DNA of 5,616 nucleotides, taken from NCBI GenBank assembly GCA_934085635.1, contig CAKOHL010000070.1:1-5616 (forward strand), in the 5' to 3' direction. The stretch is from an uncultured Bacilli bacterium. GTDB taxonomy: Bacteria; Bacillota_I; Bacilli_A; RF39; UBA660. Both the position numbers and the translations under genes were made by a program. Of this stretch, positions 4,852-5,616 are shown in pieces. The notes under the pieces are model-generated. The model worked only from the letters and a program-made list of their open reading frames with translations, ran no database searches and was not told the DNA's origin. How positions within the stretch are numbered: the first letter of the stretch is position 1; each line of letters opens with the position of its first letter.

Positions 4852-5616
4852 TTAGCATCCACTTGAAGTTTCCACTATTTCATATGGTGTCTCTGATGTT
4901 CCATTTCCTGTACTATATTTGATACAAGGCTTGAGAGAAACGACGGGACGGACAACATTCGAATAGTAGACAGTGATGTTGCCCAAAAAGCCAGGATAAT
5001 CAGATCCGAACACAAGCCACGAGCGAGCATCGCGGCCAACCAAGCGCACAGGCGACAAAGACCACCAATATGTTGTACCTGTTGAACTCTCTAATGAACT
5101 ATTTGTATAATACCACATTGGTGCATTTTCAAATGCTACTCCTCCTGCATATGCTATTTCATCTGCTGTCATTAGGGCTATTGGATATGTTAGTTTTCCA
5201 TTACCTGCACTTGCATCTACTGTGAATTTATCATTATCATTTGTACAATCGTATGTTGGTGTTTTATTTGTTTTTAGTCTTTCATAAGCCTTAAAAGTAA
5301 AGTCCTCAGTTTTTGAGTATGTTTCTCCACTTGCAAGTTCTCTATCATTACAATATACTGCTGTTGTACTTAGGTATTTTGTATATGATGTCATATTATT
5401 TGCATACCAATTATCTATATACGTTTTAATAGTGCTATCATTTGTATTTGTTCTTGCTTCTTCTGGTGTAGTGTCTGAGTTTCCATACATATAGCCTACA
5501 TATTTTGGGCTATTACTAGTTGTATTAAATGCACTTGCACCTATATATGCATCTGTTGCTGTTGTACTTGTTCCGTGATACAAGAGTCTTATACTTCCAT
5601 CAGAGTTTGTTCTTAT
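4852..5616 (-). CDS. Putative DGR-diversified surface protein, C-terminal part (5' end beyond window)
   Basis: The frame is open from the right edge (5616) to TAA at 4852-4854, giving the last 254 residues. An in-frame TTG at 5583 is not taken as the start. The codons before it encode IRTNSDGSIRL, which runs smoothly into LYHGTS and looks like the body of the fold, and no clear ribosome binding site precedes it. Visible parts in fragment numbering are a DGSIRLLYHGT strand (6-16), a GASAFN...YVGYMYG segment (26-44), a helical STIKTYIDNWYANNM (61-75), CNDR (89-92), YPIALMTADEIAYAGGV (144-160), YWWSLSP (183-189), a variable stretch (190-221), and VRPVVSLKPCI (222-232). The order 'TADE...AGG', 'WWxxSP', variable residues, 'VRPVVSLK' matches the C-type-lectin/FGE-like ligand-binding domains of DGR target proteins (DUF6273-like). 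An extracellular location is inferred. Related proteins, as I recall, often have a prepilin-like or other membrane-anchored N-terminus, which is not visible here. Ligand and function are unknown. Confidence 0.8.
   Translation of the reverse strand: MRTNSDGSIRLLYHGTSTTATDAYIGASAFNTTSNSPKYVGYMYGNSDTTPEEARTNTNDSTIKTYIDNWYANNMTSYTKYLSTTAVYCNDRELASGETYSKTEDFTFKAYERLKTNKTPTYDCTNDNDKFTVDASAGNGKLTYPIALMTADEIAYAGGVAFENAPMWYYTNSSLESSTGTTYWWSLSPVRLVGRDARSWLVFGSDYPGFLGNITVYYSNVVRPVVSLKPCIKYSTGNGTSETPYEIVETSSGC
4930..4953 (-). other. Candidate IMH-like 3' anchor of the variable region
   Basis: These bases encode VRPVVSLK and form the GC-rich, apparently non-varied 3' end of the block (GTCCGTCCCGTCG on the coding strand). 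In characterised DGRs a GC-rich initiation-of-mutagenic-homing (IMH) sequence marks the 3' end of the VR and primes cDNA transfer. Assignment is by position and composition only. No template copy (IMH*) is available to compare, and I found no convincing cruciform hairpin just downstream. Confidence 0.45.
4930..5070 (-). other. Putative diversity-generating retroelement variable region (VR)
   Basis: This 141-bp 3'-proximal block encodes YWWSLSP, then 32 variable-looking residues, then VRPVVSLK. By hand count 4931-5067 is 72/137 GC (about 53%), against 45/120 (about 38%) in 5101-5220 and 29/75 (about 39%) in 4855-4929. The core 4954-5049 has only 12 A in 96 coding-strand bases, while the coding strand over 5101-5200 has 41 in 100. 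Of the 32 core codons, 24 end in C or T, as expected if AAC/AAT template codons were randomised at their adenines to NNY. All four arginine codons are CGC or CGT. Adenine-specific mutagenic retrohoming by a DGR reverse transcriptase explains length, position, composition and conserved borders together. No template repeat is in the window, so this remains an inference. Confidence 0.75.

Noticed and set aside
4855..4929. A DGR-type hairpin/cruciform just downstream of the variable region
   Set aside because: Only very short self-complementary pieces such as ACTTGAAGT were found, with no stem of useful length.
4930..5070. The GC-rich block as an inserted mobile element or a frameshifted stretch
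   Set aside because: The reading frame runs through it unbroken, conserved motifs of the domain (YWWSLSP, VRPVVSLK) lie at its edges, and there are no terminal repeats or target duplications.
4852..5583. A complete 243-residue protein starting at the TTG at 5583
   Set aside because: The frame stays open to the window edge, the preceding codons (IRTNSDGSIRL) belong to the same fold, and there is no clear ribosome binding site, so the gene is 5'-truncated by the window.
1..5616. CRISPR arrays, tRNA or rRNA genes, insertion sequences
   Set aside because: No regularly spaced repeats, cloverleaf-like segments, rRNA-like stretches or transposase motifs were seen on either strand.

Overview
The window looks like a chromosomal piece of a very AT-rich, low-GC Gram-positive bacterium that has a cell wall. 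The evidence is a recU–class A PBP gene pair, Firmicutes-style AGGAGG ribosome binding sites with GTG and TTG starts, almost exclusive AGA/AGG arginine codons, a lipobox lipoprotein and a DUF378 gene. Every tryptophan codon I checked is TGG, and recU ends in TGA inside an ATGA overlap, so there is no sign of the mycoplasma code. The style resembles uncultured gut Bacilli/Erysipelotrichia-like or RF39-type lineages. That placement is an inference from gene style, not a database result.

Layout, left to right. Positions 1-101 hold the promoter and leader of a two-gene operon on the + strand: recU (102-647, Holliday junction resolvase) and a class A penicillin-binding protein (644-3475), overlapping by ATGA. 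The PBP has a GT51 glycosyltransferase domain, a transpeptidase domain and a long extracellular tail with FN3-like and Ig-like parts. A hairpin terminator follows. Convergent to it, 3499-4488 (-) encodes a lipoprotein with a LolA-like part and a DUF4367-like part, read from a TTG start. It is divergent from a small DUF378 membrane protein gene at 4593-4802 (+), and about 100 bp of AT-rich promoter DNA lies between them. A strong hairpin at 4801-4831 is placed to terminate both this gene and the last one.

The last gene, 4852-5616 (-), is the notable one. It is cut by the right edge and encodes the C-terminal 254 residues of a probable surface protein. Near its 3' end is a block of about 140 bp (about 4930-5070) unlike anything else in the window. 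It is about 53% GC against about 38% in the flanks, it holds the only CGN arginine codons in the window, and its core has only 12 adenines in 96 coding-strand bases against about 41% A just upstream. It runs between a conserved WWSLSP motif and a conserved VRPVVSLKP motif. This is what is expected of the variable region of a diversity-generating retroelement (DGR) target gene with a C-type-lectin/FGE-like ligand-binding domain, rewritten by adenine-specific mutagenic retrohoming. No reverse transcriptase or template repeat is present here, and the DNA downstream of the variable region is occupied by a convergent DUF378 gene. The target is therefore probably served in trans, or by a DGR core outside the window.

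The first two genes plausibly link recombination/chromosome segregation with wall synthesis, as in other Firmicutes. The lipoprotein, DUF378 and DGR-target genes are separate transcription units with no evident functional link to them.
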